NCBI GenBank assembly: GCA_024636935.1
Contig: JAGXGC010000007.1
Coordinates: forward strand, 45,794-109,793
DNA length: 64,000 nt
Reading direction: 5' to 3'
DNA from: Sideroxydans sp.
GTDB lineage: Bacteria > Pseudomonadota > Gammaproteobacteria > Burkholderiales > Gallionellaceae
The translations under genes were made by a program, and so were the position numbers. Of this stretch, positions 9,704 through 19,223 are shown piece by piece. The notes below the pieces were generated by a model that had not been told where the DNA came from, did no database searches, and saw only the letters and a list, made by a program, of their open reading frames with translations. Every line of letters begins with the position of its first letter. Positions within the stretch are counted from its first letter, which is position 1.

Positions 9704-12196
9704 ATGAGCGGATTGCGCATAAGGAAAGTGGCGGTACTGGGAGCGGGCGTCATGGGCGCGCAGATCGCTGCGCACATGGTCAATGCCAACGTCGAAACAT
9801 TGCTGTTCGAACTGCCTGCGAAGGAGGGCGATCCGAACGGCAATGTGAACAAGGCGCTGGCGGGGCTGAAGAAACTCGAACCCGCACCTATTTCATCACC
9901 TGCCCGCATCAGTTTTATCGAGCCTGCGAATTACGAGCAGCATCTGGACAAATTGCGTGAGTGTGACCTCATCATCGAGGCTATCGCCGAACGCATCGAT
10001 TGGAAGTCTGACCTATACCGCAAGGTGGCACCGTTCGTGAATGCGAACGCCATCTTCGCCACCAATACCTCCGGCCTGTCCATCAACACACTTGCCGAGG
10101 CGTTTCCCGAGAATCTGCGCCACCGCTTCTGTGGCATCCACTTTTTCAACCCGCCGCGCTACATGCATCTGGTCGAGCTGATCCCATGCAAGGGCACCGA
10201 TCTGCTCTTGCTGGATGACCTGGAGAAGTTCCTCGTCTCCACTTTGGGTAAGGGCGTGGTGCGTGCCAAAGACACGCCTAATTTTGTCGCCAACCGCATT
10301 GGCGTGTTCTCCATGCTTGCCACCAGGCACCATGCGGCGGCATTCAACCTCGGCTTCGATATGGTGGATGCGCTCACCGGGCGCTACCTTGGTCGTCCCA
10401 AGAGCGCCACCTTCCGTACGCTGGACGTGGTTGGACTGGACGTGTTCGCACATGTGGTCAATACGATGCGCGAGAACCTCACCGAAGATCCGTGGCACCA
10501 GCACTTCGAGCTGCCGGATTGGTTCCAATATCTAGTCGATCAAGGCTCGCTCGGACAGAAGAGTAAGCGCGGCATCTATCAGAAGATCGGTAAAGAGATA
10601 CATGTGCTGGATCTGCACACGCGCGAATACAAACTGTCCGATGCAAAAGTGGACGACGGCGTGAAATCCATTCTGCGCGAACGCGACTGGGCCAAGAAAC
10701 TGGCCGGCCTGCGCAACAGCCAGCATCCGCAGGCGCAGTTCCTGTGGTCTACCTTCCGCGATGTGTTCCACTACTGCGCGCTGAATCTTGAATCCATCGC
10801 CAACAACGCGCGCGATCTGGACTTTGCAGTGCGCTGGGGCTTTGGTTGGGATAGCGGGCCGTTCGAGATATGGCAGGCAGCGGGCTGGCAGCAAGTGGCA
10901 GGCTGGATCGCAGAAGACATCATCGCAGGCAAAGCCATGGCCGATAGTCCTCTTCCCGCCTGGGTCGTCGAATCGGGATGTGAGGGTGTGCACACCGCAC
11001 AGGGCTCTTACGCCCCAGCCACGCGTGAAATGCAACCGCGACCACAGATTTCCGTCTATCTGCGCCAAGCCTATCCAGACCACCTGCTGGGCGAAGTGCG
11101 TCACTACGGCGAGACCGTATTCGAAACCGACGAAGTGCGCATGTGGCACACCGGCGACGACATCGCCATCCTCAGTTTCAAGACCAAGATGCATACTGTC
11201 AGCAACGAAGTGTTGGACGGCATCCTGCGTGCAGTGGATGAAGCCGAGCAACATTTCTCAGCGCTCATCCTGTGGCAGACCGAAGCGCCATTCTCTGCCG
11301 GTGCCAACCTGCTGCAACTGATGCAAGGCGTGCAAGACACGCCCGACACCGGCATGTTCGGCAAGCTCAAGGGGGTGGTGAATCGCGTTAAATACACTGC
11401 GGCTGGCGGCGGTGGCGTGGGCGACATTCTCAATGCCGCCACCGGCAACGTGCCTAAGGTGGAAGAAGTCGTCGCCAAATTCCAGCAGACCTCGATGCGC
11501 CTCAAATACGCGCAAGTCCCCACCATTGCCGCAGTGGATGGTTTGGCGCTCGGTGGTGGTTGTGAATTCTCCATCCATTGTTCGCGCATCGTCGCCACGC
11601 TGGAAAGTTATATCGGCTTGGTCGAGGTCGGGGTCGGCTTGCTGCCCGCCGGTGGCGGCTGCAAGGAGATGGTGCAACGTGCTGCAGCCGAAGCGCAACG
11701 TTTCGCCAACGACAACCGCGTGGACATCTTCCCCTTTGTGCGCCGCTACTTCCAGATGATCGCCATGGGCGAAGTCGCCAAGAGCGCTGAGCTGGCAAGA
11801 GAGATGGGCTATCTGCGCCCCAGCGACCGCATTGTGATGAACAAATTTGAACTTTTGCACATCGCCAAACAAGAAGCCAAAGCACTCAACGCCACCGCCT
11901 ATCGTCCTCCGCTGCACCAGCGCCGGATCGCTGTCGCGGGGCGTACCGGCATCGCCACACTGAAAGCTGCCATGGTCAACATGCTGGAAGGACACTTCAT
12001 CTCCGAACACGATTACGACATCGGATGTCGCGTCGCTGACACCTTGTGTGGCGGTGATGTGGAAGCGGGTTCACTGGTGGACGAGGCCTGGCTGCTCGAC
12101 CTCGAGCGCAAACACTTCATGGAACTGCTCGCTACTGAGAAGACGCAGGCGCGCATCGAGCACATGTTGAAGAGCGGCAAGCCGTTGAGGAACTGA
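9704..12196 (+). CDS. fadB: 3-hydroxyacyl-CoA dehydrogenase / enoyl-CoA hydratase fusion
   Basis: This bifunctional enzyme carries out the second and third steps of beta-oxidation. The dehydrogenase is N-terminal (GAGVMGAQIAAHMV at residues 11-24; HFFNPPRYMHLVEL; NFVANRIG). The hydratase/isomerase domain is C-terminal (FSAGANLLQL, ALGGGCEFSIHCSRI, VEVGVGLLPAGGGCKEM). This order is the reverse of E. coli FadB and matches FadN-type proteins. The gene follows the thioesterase by 9 bp and ends the operon; a 147-bp gap precedes the carbonic anhydrase. The thiolase partner fadA lies about 1.1 kb downstream, separated by a terminator. Confidence 0.92.
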   Translation: MSGLRIRKVAVLGAGVMGAQIAAHMVNANVETLLFELPAKEGDPNGNVNKALAGLKKLEPAPISSPARISFIEPANYEQHLDKLRECDLIIEAIAERIDWKSDLYRKVAPFVNANAIFATNTSGLSINTLAEAFPENLRHRFCGIHFFNPPRYMHLVELIPCKGTDLLLLDDLEKFLVSTLGKGVVRAKDTPNFVANRIGVFSMLATRHHAAAFNLGFDMVDALTGRYLGRPKSATFRTLDVVGLDVFAHVVNTMRENLTEDPWHQHFELPDWFQYLVDQGSLGQKSKRGIYQKIGKEIHVLDLHTREYKLSDAKVDDGVKSILRERDWAKKLAGLRNSQHPQAQFLWSTFRDVFHYCALNLESIANNARDLDFAVRWGFGWDSGPFEIWQAAGWQQVAGWIAEDIIAGKAMADSPLPAWVVESGCEGVHTAQGSYAPATREMQPRPQISVYLRQAYPDHLLGEVRHYGETVFETDEVRMWHTGDDIAILSFKTKMHTVSNEVLDGILRAVDEAEQHFSALILWQTEAPFSAGANLLQLMQGVQDTPDTGMFGKLKGVVNRVKYTAAGGGGVGDILNAATGNVPKVEEVVAKFQQTSMRLKYAQVPTIAAVDGLALGGGCEFSIHCSRIVATLESYIGLVEVGVGLLPAGGGCKEMVQRAAAEAQRFANDNRVDIFPFVRRYFQMIAMGEVAKSAELAREMGYLRPSDRIVMNKFELLHIAKQEAKALNATAYRPPLHQRRIAVAGRTGIATLKAAMVNMLEGHFISEHDYDIGCRVADTLCGGDVEAGSLVDEAWLLDLERKHFMELLATEKTQARIEHMLKSGKPLRN

Positions 12197-12343
12197 GCTT
12201 ATATTGTCGGCAATATTAGTCACTTCTAAAGCACCCCATCTTGTGCCGGATTGATTGTAGAATCCTGCGCCGGAATCGCACTGTTCGTACTAAATATAAA
12301 AATAAGCTGTACATTTCCAACGAACATTAAGGGTGAGACGCAA

Positions 12344-13171
12344 ATGACAAGACTCAGGGAGAGTTATGTAGGTTTGGTAGTGGCATTGGGCCTGGCTTCG
12401 GGCAGCGCCTTCGCAAGTGAGCACGGCAGCGAACACGGTCATGACGCACATGGCGCTATGGCTAAGGCAGAACTCTGCACCGGTTTCGGCCCGCAGACTC
12501 CGCGCGATATCGATAGCAAGAAGGGCGCCAATAAGGTGGCGTTCAAGATGGCACCTGCTGCGTCCGAGATGCATCTTTGCAACATCCACTTCCACGAGAA
12601 CGCTGAACACAAGGCCAAGGATTTCTCTATCTTCGCTGGTGAAGGCCACGAAGGTTACGGCAGCGGTTATCAGTGCAACATCAGCAAGAAGTTGAGCAAG
12701 GCTGAAATGGCTTGGCACGGTGATGGCGTTTGTAAGAGCTCTCACGGTGACCTGGTCCCCGGGGACACGATCGAAGTGCACTATGTTCACACAACGTGTG
12801 ACGTGCCCGGCGGTAAAGGCTTGGGTTCTTGCGTTTCCGCCAAGTGCGCGAACCCGGAGCTGCGTGTAGAGACTCAGGTTTACACGCTGGTTGCTGAAGG
12901 CGGCCTAGATTTCAATCAGATCCAATCTGCTGCTGCACTGCCAGCCGATACCGGTAAGCCGGTCGAGTTCATGGGTTCTACTACAGGCCCCAAGTACAAC
13001 GAAAGCGCTTGTTCCGAGTATCAGGTGACTTGGAGCGTGCGCCCGCAGTGCGCCAAGGTGAACATCAAGACCGTTGGCGAATGGTGCAAAGGCAACAAAT
13101 ATGAAGAGGACCACGCGCACGGTGTGCGTCAGCTGGTCAAGTCTCCAACACTGTTGTCCGAGATCAAGTAA
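12344..13171 (+). CDS. Secreted delta-class carbonic anhydrase
   Basis: This is a probable periplasmic zinc enzyme interconverting CO2 and bicarbonate. From the ATG at 12344 (GGGTGAG Shine-Dalgarno upstream) it has a signal peptide ending SAFA-SEHG, a His-rich start (EHGSEHGHDAHG), and the conserved MHLCNIHFHENAEHK and EVHYVHTTCDVPGG segments, with many cysteines suited to disulfides. These match the delta-type CA family first known from diatoms and present in some proteobacteria. The ORF track begins 31 codons too early. It is monocistronic and followed by a strong terminator. Its place between fadB and fadA is unusual. The family call is by recognition, and activity is inferred. Confidence 0.78.
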   Translation: MTRLRESYVGLVVALGLASGSAFASEHGSEHGHDAHGAMAKAELCTGFGPQTPRDIDSKKGANKVAFKMAPAASEMHLCNIHFHENAEHKAKDFSIFAGEGHEGYGSGYQCNISKKLSKAEMAWHGDGVCKSSHGDLVPGDTIEVHYVHTTCDVPGGKGLGSCVSAKCANPELRVETQVYTLVAEGGLDFNQIQSAAALPADTGKPVEFMGSTTGPKYNESACSEYQVTWSVRPQCAKVNIKTVGEWCKGNKYEEDHAHGVRQLVKSPTLLSEIK

Positions 13172-13210
13172 TACCTGAATCAGCGGTGCGGCAACGTACC
13201 GTGGTTAAAA

Positions 13211-13245
13211 CAAACGCCCCCTCCTGTGAGGGGGCGTTTGTTTTT
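13211..13245 (+). terminator. Rho-independent terminator after the carbonic anhydrase gene
   Basis: A perfect 13-bp stem (CAAACGCCCCCTC / GAGGGGGCGTTTG) with a 4-nt CTGT loop is followed directly by TTTTT. It lies 39 bp after the carbonic anhydrase stop and insulates fadA from it. Confidence 0.95.
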
Positions 13246-13329
13246 CTGCGCTTTGATTTACCCTGATGGTCGGCTGTCGTATGATGCATCAGACCCCCTG
13301 CATACCAACTTCATCCGAAGGAGCGAGCC

Positions 13330-14529
13330 ATGAGTAAGCAAGTTCAAGAAGCCTATATCGTTGCCGCCACGCGTACGGCGGTTGGTAAAGCGCCGCGCGG
13401 TATGTTCCGCAACACACGCCCCGATGATCTACTGGCGCATGTGCTGAAGAGCGCTTTGGCGCAGGCACCATCTCTTGACCCAGCCAGCATCGGAGATGTG
13501 ATCGTGGGCTGTGCGATGCCGGAGGCGGAGCAGGGTATGAACGTGGCGCGCATTGCCTTGCTGCTGGCTGGCATTCCGAACACGGTGCCGGGCATGACTA
13601 TCAATCGCTTCTGTTCTTCTGGTGTGCAGGCAGTGGCGATGGCGGCGGATCGCATCCGACTGGGTGAGGCCGATGTGATGCTGGCGGCAGGTGTGGAAAG
13701 CATGAGCATGGTGCCGATGATGGGTAACAAGGTGGCATTCAACCCGGCCATCTTCGAGCAGGACGAGCGCTATGGTATCGCCTACGGCATGGGGCTGACG
13801 GCGGAGAAGGTGGCCGAGCGCTGGAAGGTGCCACGCGAGGCGCAGGATGCTTTCGCTTTGCAAAGCCATCAGCGTGCAATGGCTGCGATCAAGAGCGGTG
13901 AATTCAACGATGAGATCACTCCTTTTGAATTGAGCGAGCATGTGCCGGATATGAACAGCCGCGACGTGAATGTGAAGACGCGCATAGTGTCTCAGGATGA
14001 AGGCCCGCGCGGTGATACGTCGCTGGAAGCATTGGGAAAACTGAGGACTGTGTTCGCGCAGAAGGGGTCGGTCACTGCGGGTAACAGTTCGCAAATGTCC
14101 GATGGGGCAGGTGCAGTGCTGCTGTGTTCGGAAGCAGCACTGAAGCGTTATAACCTGACGCCCATCGGAAAATTCATCGGTTTCAGCGTCGCCGGTGTGC
14201 CGCCCGAGATCATGGGTATCGGCCCGAAAGAAGCGATTCCCCGAGTGCTGAAACAAGTCGGGCTTTCGCTTGATGATATGAGTTGGATCGAGCTGAATGA
14301 AGCCTTCGCCGCACAATCGCTGGCAGTGATCGGCGATGTAGGTTTGAATCCCGAGATCGTTAATCCTTTGGGTGGTGCCATCGCCCTCGGCCATCCGCTG
14401 GGCGCGACCGGGGCGATCCGTACAGCGACGCTGCTGCATGGTCTGCGTCGCCGCAAGCAGAAGTACGGCATGGTGACGATGTGTATCGGCACGGGCATGG
14501 GGGCCGCTGGCGTGTTTGAGGCACTATGA
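13330..14529 (+). CDS. fadA: Acetyl-CoA acyltransferase (3-ketoacyl-CoA thiolase)
   Basis: This thiolase cleaves 3-ketoacyl-CoA with CoA in the last step of beta-oxidation. The 399-residue protein has the nucleophile cysteine in NRFCSSGVQAVAMAA (about residue 93), the GHPLGATGA motif and the C-terminal CIGTGMGAAGVFE with the second active-site cysteine. A good Shine-Dalgarno (GAAGGAGCGA) precedes the ATG. It is transcribed separately from the fadB-type gene because of the terminator at 13211-13245, which suggests its own promoter in the 85-bp gap. Confidence 0.93.
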   Translation: MSKQVQEAYIVAATRTAVGKAPRGMFRNTRPDDLLAHVLKSALAQAPSLDPASIGDVIVGCAMPEAEQGMNVARIALLLAGIPNTVPGMTINRFCSSGVQAVAMAADRIRLGEADVMLAAGVESMSMVPMMGNKVAFNPAIFEQDERYGIAYGMGLTAEKVAERWKVPREAQDAFALQSHQRAMAAIKSGEFNDEITPFELSEHVPDMNSRDVNVKTRIVSQDEGPRGDTSLEALGKLRTVFAQKGSVTAGNSSQMSDGAGAVLLCSEAALKRYNLTPIGKFIGFSVAGVPPEIMGIGPKEAIPRVLKQVGLSLDDMSWIELNEAFAAQSLAVIGDVGLNPEIVNPLGGAIALGHPLGATGAIRTATLLHGLRRRKQKYGMVTMCIGTGMGAAGVFEAL

Positions 14530-14557
14530 TTCAGCTCGATAGATCGAAAGGATGTAG

Positions 14558-15121
14558 ATGAAAAAGTTTCTGATGGCTGTGATGCTGAGTGCGATGAGTA
14601 TGTCCGTTATGGCGCTGGATGTCGCAGGTGTGAAGATAAGTGATACGGTGCAAGTTGGTACGCAGACGCTGGTGTTGAACGGTGCGGGTGTCCGTGCTAA
14701 ATGGTTCTTCAAGGTCTATGTTGGCGCACTATATTTGGGGCAAAAGCAAACGTCTGCAGATATGATCATTGCGGAGGAGCGTTCGCATCGCATCGCGCTT
14801 TACATGCTGCGTGACCTGAGCAACAAAAAATTATACGGGGCATTCAACGAGGCCATTCAGGCGAATCACAATGGTGCGGAGCTAAAGGCGTTGGGTGGAC
14901 AACTCAAGCAGATGGCGTCGATCTTCGACGCCATTGGAGAGGCAAAGCAGGGAGATGTGATCACGCTCGATTATCTTCCGGCCACCGGCACTCAGATCAG
15001 TATCAATGGCAAGGTTCACGGCGATATCGCAGGTGCGGCATTCAATCGTGCATTACTGAAGATATGGCTGGGCAGCAAGCCTGCGCAGGATGATCTGAAG
15101 AAGGCGATGCTGGGTGGTTGA
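14558..15121 (+). CDS. Exported chalcone-isomerase-like protein
   Basis: This is a secreted protein of the chalcone isomerase-like family found in many proteobacteria. It starts with a signal peptide (MKKFLMAVMLSAMSMSVMA-LD) and contains the typical SDTVQVGTQTLVLNGAGVR and FFKVYVGALYLGQK segments, then KQGDVITLDYLPATGTQISINGK. No catalytic role is established for bacterial members. Some bind fatty acids in plants, which would suit the fatty-acid neighbourhood, but that link is an inference. The gene is 28 bp after fadA and overlaps the next gene by 8 bp. Confidence 0.8.
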   Translation: MKKFLMAVMLSAMSMSVMALDVAGVKISDTVQVGTQTLVLNGAGVRAKWFFKVYVGALYLGQKQTSADMIIAEERSHRIALYMLRDLSNKKLYGAFNEAIQANHNGAELKALGGQLKQMASIFDAIGEAKQGDVITLDYLPATGTQISINGKVHGDIAGAAFNRALLKIWLGSKPAQDDLKKAMLGG

Positions 15122-16355
15122 GGTGGCACAGTCGAACGAGGCTAGAGATCATTTCGATGTTGATCAAGATTTCATCGCCCACCTGAATGGTGAATGTCTG
15201 CCCTGGGCTGGGATGGACGGCGCAGCGCTGCGGCGGGAACTGGAGGCACAGGGAGAAGACTGGTATGCGCTGGTAAGCGAGCGTTGTCCGCACCTGTTTG
15301 CCGAGGCGCCAGTGTTCATCAGCGATCTGCAGTTGCAGCAAATGCAGCAAGTTATCTCTGCTGCTGAACTGGCATTGGGCGCATCGGATAGCGATGCACC
15401 GCTTGGTGTTTTCTATGGCTATGACTTTCATCTGAATGAGCAGGGCGCACACCTGATCGAGATCAACACCAATGCCGGAGGCGCATTCCTAAATGCAGTG
15501 CTCATTGGCAGCCAGCGTGATATGAATCTGTACGGTGATGCAGTGAGCGAGGCGAATCTGGAGCAGGTTTTTCTCGATATGTTTCTTGACGAATGGAAAC
15601 GGGTGCGCGGTGAAGCAGCATTGCAGACCATTGCAATCGTGGATGAACAGCCTGCAGCGCAATATCTCTATCCTGAATTCCTGCTGGCGCAGAAGATGTT
15701 TGAACGTGCCGGTTTCGTTGCTTGCATCGCCGATCCGGCGCAACTGGAAGCACGCGATGATGGCCTGTATCACGCGGGTAAACGCATCGACCTTATTTAC
15801 AACCGGCTCACCGATTTTGATCTGTCTGATCATGCGCACTTGCGCAGCGCATCCGAGCAAGGGCAGGTGGTATTGACCCCTGGGCCCACACATCATGCGA
15901 AATATGCGGACAAGCGCAAGCTGGTAAGTTTGACTGATGCTGAAGGGTTGCGGGCAGCGGGGATGAGGAAGGATGTCGTTGAGGTGTTGCAGCGGGGTAT
16001 TCCGAAAACCGAGATGGTTCGTGCAGAAGATGCGGATCGTTGGTGGTCGGTACGCAAGGAATGGTTCTTCAAGCCGGTGAGTGGCTATGGCAGCAAAGGT
16101 GCTTATCGCGGAGACAAGATGACCAAGCGCGTGTTCGAGGAGGTGATGCAAGCGCAGTACATCGCGCAGCGGTTGGCAATGCCGGGCGAACGCAAAGTGT
16201 GTTTGGGTGATGCATCTCAGATGTTGAAATTTGACGTGCGTTGCTATGTCTATGCCGGACGTATCCAGATGATCGCTGCGCGACTATACCAGGGGCAGAC
16301 CACCAATTTCCGTACCGCGGGCGGCGGTTTTGCGCTGGTTCGTGTTGTGTCCTGA
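15114..16355 (+). CDS. Conserved protein with ATP-grasp-like features
   Basis: The function of this 413-residue protein is not known. It has an N-terminal part containing HLIEINTNAGGAFLN (a glutathione-synthetase-like ligand loop) and a C-terminal part with EWFFKPVSGYGSKGAYRG and FDVRCYVYAGRIQMIAARLYQG. These resemble the glycine-rich lid and metal-binding strands of ATP-grasp ligases. The GTG start overlaps the chalcone-isomerase-like gene by 8 bp. No substrate can be named. An ATP-dependent peptide or amide ligase is a reasonable guess. Confidence 0.55.
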   Translation: MVEVAQSNEARDHFDVDQDFIAHLNGECLPWAGMDGAALRRELEAQGEDWYALVSERCPHLFAEAPVFISDLQLQQMQQVISAAELALGASDSDAPLGVFYGYDFHLNEQGAHLIEINTNAGGAFLNAVLIGSQRDMNLYGDAVSEANLEQVFLDMFLDEWKRVRGEAALQTIAIVDEQPAAQYLYPEFLLAQKMFERAGFVACIADPAQLEARDDGLYHAGKRIDLIYNRLTDFDLSDHAHLRSASEQGQVVLTPGPTHHAKYADKRKLVSLTDAEGLRAAGMRKDVVEVLQRGIPKTEMVRAEDADRWWSVRKEWFFKPVSGYGSKGAYRGDKMTKRVFEEVMQAQYIAQRLAMPGERKVCLGDASQMLKFDVRCYVYAGRIQMIAARLYQGQTTNFRTAGGGFALVRVVS

Positions 16356-16370
16356 TGCATTCTGGAAATG

Positions 16371-16405
16371 TATATAGGCCGATATATAGGCCATTTGGCA
16401 TATTG
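16371..16405 (+). promoter_or_regulatory. Dyad-like intergenic motif, site A (two ATATAGGCC boxes + GGCATATTG)
   Basis: Two tandem ATATAGGCC boxes are followed by ATTT and GGCATATTG, ending 68 bp upstream of the CZB gene start. The last box and GGCATATTG form an imperfect palindrome with a 4-nt centre. The same arrangement occurs at 41561, 51704 and 63762 (reverse), always in the same orientation relative to the downstream gene. Confidence 0.6.
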
Positions 16406-16473
16406 TTTCTCAGTTCGCCCGCGGCGCAGAATGACTTGGAAATTCGGGTCTTTATGCAGGAGGGTAAGTCATC

Positions 16474-16884
16474 ATGAAACTGATCGACGATCTGGTGCGG
16501 CCTAAGTCCGTTCCGCTAGTGCGATTCAACGGCATCCGCGCCATACAAGAGCATATCAATCAACGCTCTCAGGTTGAAGCCTATGTTCAAGGCTACTCGT
16601 CTATCAAACCGGAGTTGACGGAGGGATGTTGCAAAGGATGCACGCTTGGAGAGTGGCTGCATGGTGAGGGCGCAAGGTATTTCTCGGATGTGATTCTGCT
16701 GAATGAACTGCAAGAGAGTTGTTATGAGTTTCACGAAGCAGCCTCCCAAGCTGTGTTGCTGGTCGATCTTGGCAAGCGTGAAGCTGCCATAACTATAGTA
16801 CGTGGCAGTCGCTTGTTCAAGGATGCCTCGGATCGTTATCAATCCAATCTTGCCAAGCTGCATCTGGCATTCGAGATGTACTAA
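16474..16884 (+). CDS. Stand-alone CZB (chemoreceptor zinc-binding) domain protein
   Basis: This is a 136-residue soluble protein consisting of one CZB-type four-helix domain, which in other proteins senses zinc or hypochlorite at the end of chemoreceptors and diguanylate cyclases. The core motif GCTLGEWLHGEG is clear (Cys56). His27 and His87 are plausible ligands. Where the family usually has HxxxH, this protein reads CYEFH (Cys83-His87), so one histidine ligand may be replaced by cysteine. It converges on the chemoreceptor gene at 17044-19134, which lacks a CZB domain, so the two may act together. Motif site A lies upstream. Confidence 0.75.
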   Translation: MKLIDDLVRPKSVPLVRFNGIRAIQEHINQRSQVEAYVQGYSSIKPELTEGCCKGCTLGEWLHGEGARYFSDVILLNELQESCYEFHEAASQAVLLVDLGKREAAITIVRGSRLFKDASDRYQSNLAKLHLAFEMY

Positions 16885-17043
16885 GCAATCATCCCAGCCT
16901 TATTGGATCGCCCTTGCGGACATCCTGATGTTAAGTCCGTCTGACGCTGCTTTCGTTTCCAGCTGTGTGGAAAATTCATCGCATCCGGCAGGGCATTAGC
17001 CACGCATGGGGAGGCGGTGAGCCTCGCCATGCAACATCACGCT

Positions 17044-19134
17044 CTAATCCCCTGCGTTGTCCGACATCCCGCACTTGGTCAGCGGATAGCCTGCCTTGCG
17101 CAATTCGACTGCCGATTTGGCCAGATCTTCAGCGGAGGCCTTTGCTTCTGCCGAGGAACTGGTGTTGTGCTCCACCAGTGCCGTGATGCGCTCCAGACTT
17201 TCGGCCACCTGCTTACCTGCCGCGGTCTGGTCGCTGGAAGCCTTGGCGATATGGTCGACGCGCGAGGCGACATTGACCGAGGCACTCATGATCTCCTTCA
17301 GGCCATCTCCGTTCTTGCGGATCAGGTCTATGCTCTGCGCCACTTTGCTGACGGAACGTTCCATGGAAGTCACTGCAGTGTCGGAGATGGAAGTGATCTC
17401 GCCGATGTTGCGGGTGATGTCGGTGGTGCTGTTGGCGGTGCGTTCTGCCAACTTGCGCACCTCGTCAGCGACTACGGCGAAACCACGTCCCTGTTCGCCT
17501 GCACGTGCCGCTTCGATGGCTGCGTTCAGTGCCAATAGGTTGGTCTGGTCGGCGATCTCCTTGATGGTGTCGGCGATGATGCCGATGCGCTGGATGGCCT
17601 GACCCAGATCAGAGATGGTCTTGCTGGAGGATTGAACCGTGCTGGCGACCTCGCCGGTTGCTTCGATGCTCAGCTCCATGTTGCGATTGTTCTCTTCCAC
17701 AATGCGCTGCATGGCTGTGGCATCCTTCAGGGAATCGTTCGCCATGTGAGAGACTTCCTCGACCGATTGGCTGAATTGCTCCATGGTGCGTGATATCTGC
17801 TGGATGTTGTCACGTTCGTTCATGGCATTGTCAGCCACGGTGCTCACTCGTTGATCCATGTCGGCGATGCGGCCTTGTATCTTCTTCACCGGAGTGACGA
17901 TCTCGTCCACAGTGGTGCGTAGATAGGTTTGCATTGTCTGAATCTCACACAGCAATTGCCCCATTTCATCACGCGTGGAGATGTCGAGCTGTCCATCTAG
18001 GTTGCCTTCCATGATATTGCGGAACTCGCTGCGCACTGCTGCAGCCGGTGTGCGCACATATCGTTTTACGCAAAAGCCGATGAAGAAGTAGAGAAATACA
18101 TGCAGCGCGACCTGTCCAAGTAGAGTCTGCATCTCCATATGGTTGATGCGTGCGTAGTCAGGGGAGAGGTCGATCATCACATCCGATGCCCCGAGTATCG
18201 TTCCCTCTGCAGTCTGATGACAGCCGGTACAATCGGTGCCGTGAAAATCCTTGCTGGCAGCATACGGGGTGATCACGCGCAGGAAGGGCTTTCCTTTATC
18301 GTCCTTGCCGTAATTGATGCTGGCCTTCTTGCTTTCAATCACCTGTCGTTGGGCATCATCTTTGATATGTTCTTCTGGTAGACCTGCACCGTAGAGATCG
18401 ACAACTGCCTGAGTGCGAACCATTTGTACCGATTTGATATTGATGCCTGTACTGATCTTGTGAAGGAGCAGTTTGCGATTCTCTTCTTCGCTGATCTGTC
18501 CGGTCACCATCAACAGATTGGCCCCATCGATGATCTCGTTCGCGACTTGCGCCCCTTTTTCTTCAGCCAGAATCCTGGATTCTTCGCGCAGGTTGGAGGA
18601 GACGAATATCTGCGCACCAGCCAGCACGACCACTAGTGACATCTGGATCAGAAACTGTAGTTTGGAGGTGAGAGACCAGTTCTTGAATTTGTAACGCTCG
18701 TAAGCCGAGACGATCTCTTGTTTGTTGTCGCGCAGCGTCGCATACAGTGCCTCGGAGGCAGCAACGTCACTTCTGGAAGGTGGGCGGCGAACCGAGACAT
18801 AGCCTGTAATGACACCATTCTCGATAATGGGGGCGACAGTGGCATGCACCCAGTAGTGGTCGCCATTCTTGCAGCGGTTCTTGACGAATCCGCGCCAAGG
18901 GTGCTCGCCCTTAAGTGTATCCCAAAGCCACTTGAAAGCCTGCGGCGGCATATCGGGATGGCGCACGATGTTATGGCTCTTGCCGATCAGATCTTCTCTT
19001 GAATAGCCGGAGATGTGCACGAAGGCGTCGTTCACATAGGTGATGATGCCCTTGGTGTCTGTCTTGGAAATGAGAACTGTTCCTGCTGGGAATGGTTCTT
19101 CTTTTTGCGAGACGTACGAATTCTTATTTTGCAT
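17044..19134 (-). CDS. Methyl-accepting chemotaxis protein with PAS and periplasmic CxxCH domain
   Basis: This is a 696-residue chemoreceptor. The N-terminal cytoplasmic PAS domain (about 15-120; [28 protein letters not shown]) is of the Aer type, which often binds FAD. A first membrane helix lies at about 160-178. The periplasmic domain (about 180-335) contains DCTGCH at 301-306, a c-type haem attachment motif, in a fold resembling DUF3365/Tll0287 sensors. A second helix (about 340-357) leads to a HAMP-like region and the signalling tip ([20 protein letters not shown]). It probably senses redox state or a gas or ligand at haem, signalling to CheA/CheW, which are not in the window. Haem attachment is inferred from the motif. 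Confidence 0.9.
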   Translation of the reverse strand: MQNKNSYVSQKEEPFPAGTVLISKTDTKGIITYVNDAFVHISGYSREDLIGKSHNIVRHPDMPPQAFKWLWDTLKGEHPWRGFVKNRCKNGDHYWVHATVAPIIENGVITGYVSVRRPPSRSDVAASEALYATLRDNKQEIVSAYERYKFKNWSLTSKLQFLIQMSLVVVLAGAQIFVSSNLREESRILAEEKGAQVANEIIDGANLLMVTGQISEEENRKLLLHKISTGINIKSVQMVRTQAVVDLYGAGLPEEHIKDDAQRQVIESKKASINYGKDDKGKPFLRVITPYAASKDFHGTDCTGCHQTAEGTILGASDVMIDLSPDYARINHMEMQTLLGQVALHVFLYFFIGFCVKRYVRTPAAAVRSEFRNIMEGNLDGQLDISTRDEMGQLLCEIQTMQTYLRTTVDEIVTPVKKIQGRIADMDQRVSTVADNAMNERDNIQQISRTMEQFSQSVEEVSHMANDSLKDATAMQRIVEENNRNMELSIEATGEVASTVQSSSKTISDLGQAIQRIGIIADTIKEIADQTNLLALNAAIEAARAGEQGRGFAVVADEVRKLAERTANSTTDITRNIGEITSISDTAVTSMERSVSKVAQSIDLIRKNGDGLKEIMSASVNVASRVDHIAKASSDQTAAGKQVAESLERITALVEHNTSSSAEAKASAEDLAKSAVELRKAGYPLTKCGMSDNAGD

Positions 19135-19223
19135 GCTGTATCTCCCCCCTGAAGTCTAGCGTTGTAGAGCCACTATCGGCCAGAATCCCCTAAAGTTTAG
19201 GGATATTCAGGTGTGGCAGCTTC

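Noticed and set aside
13429-14439. 336-codon minus-strand ORF
   Set aside because: Shadow of fadA; no recognisable domain.
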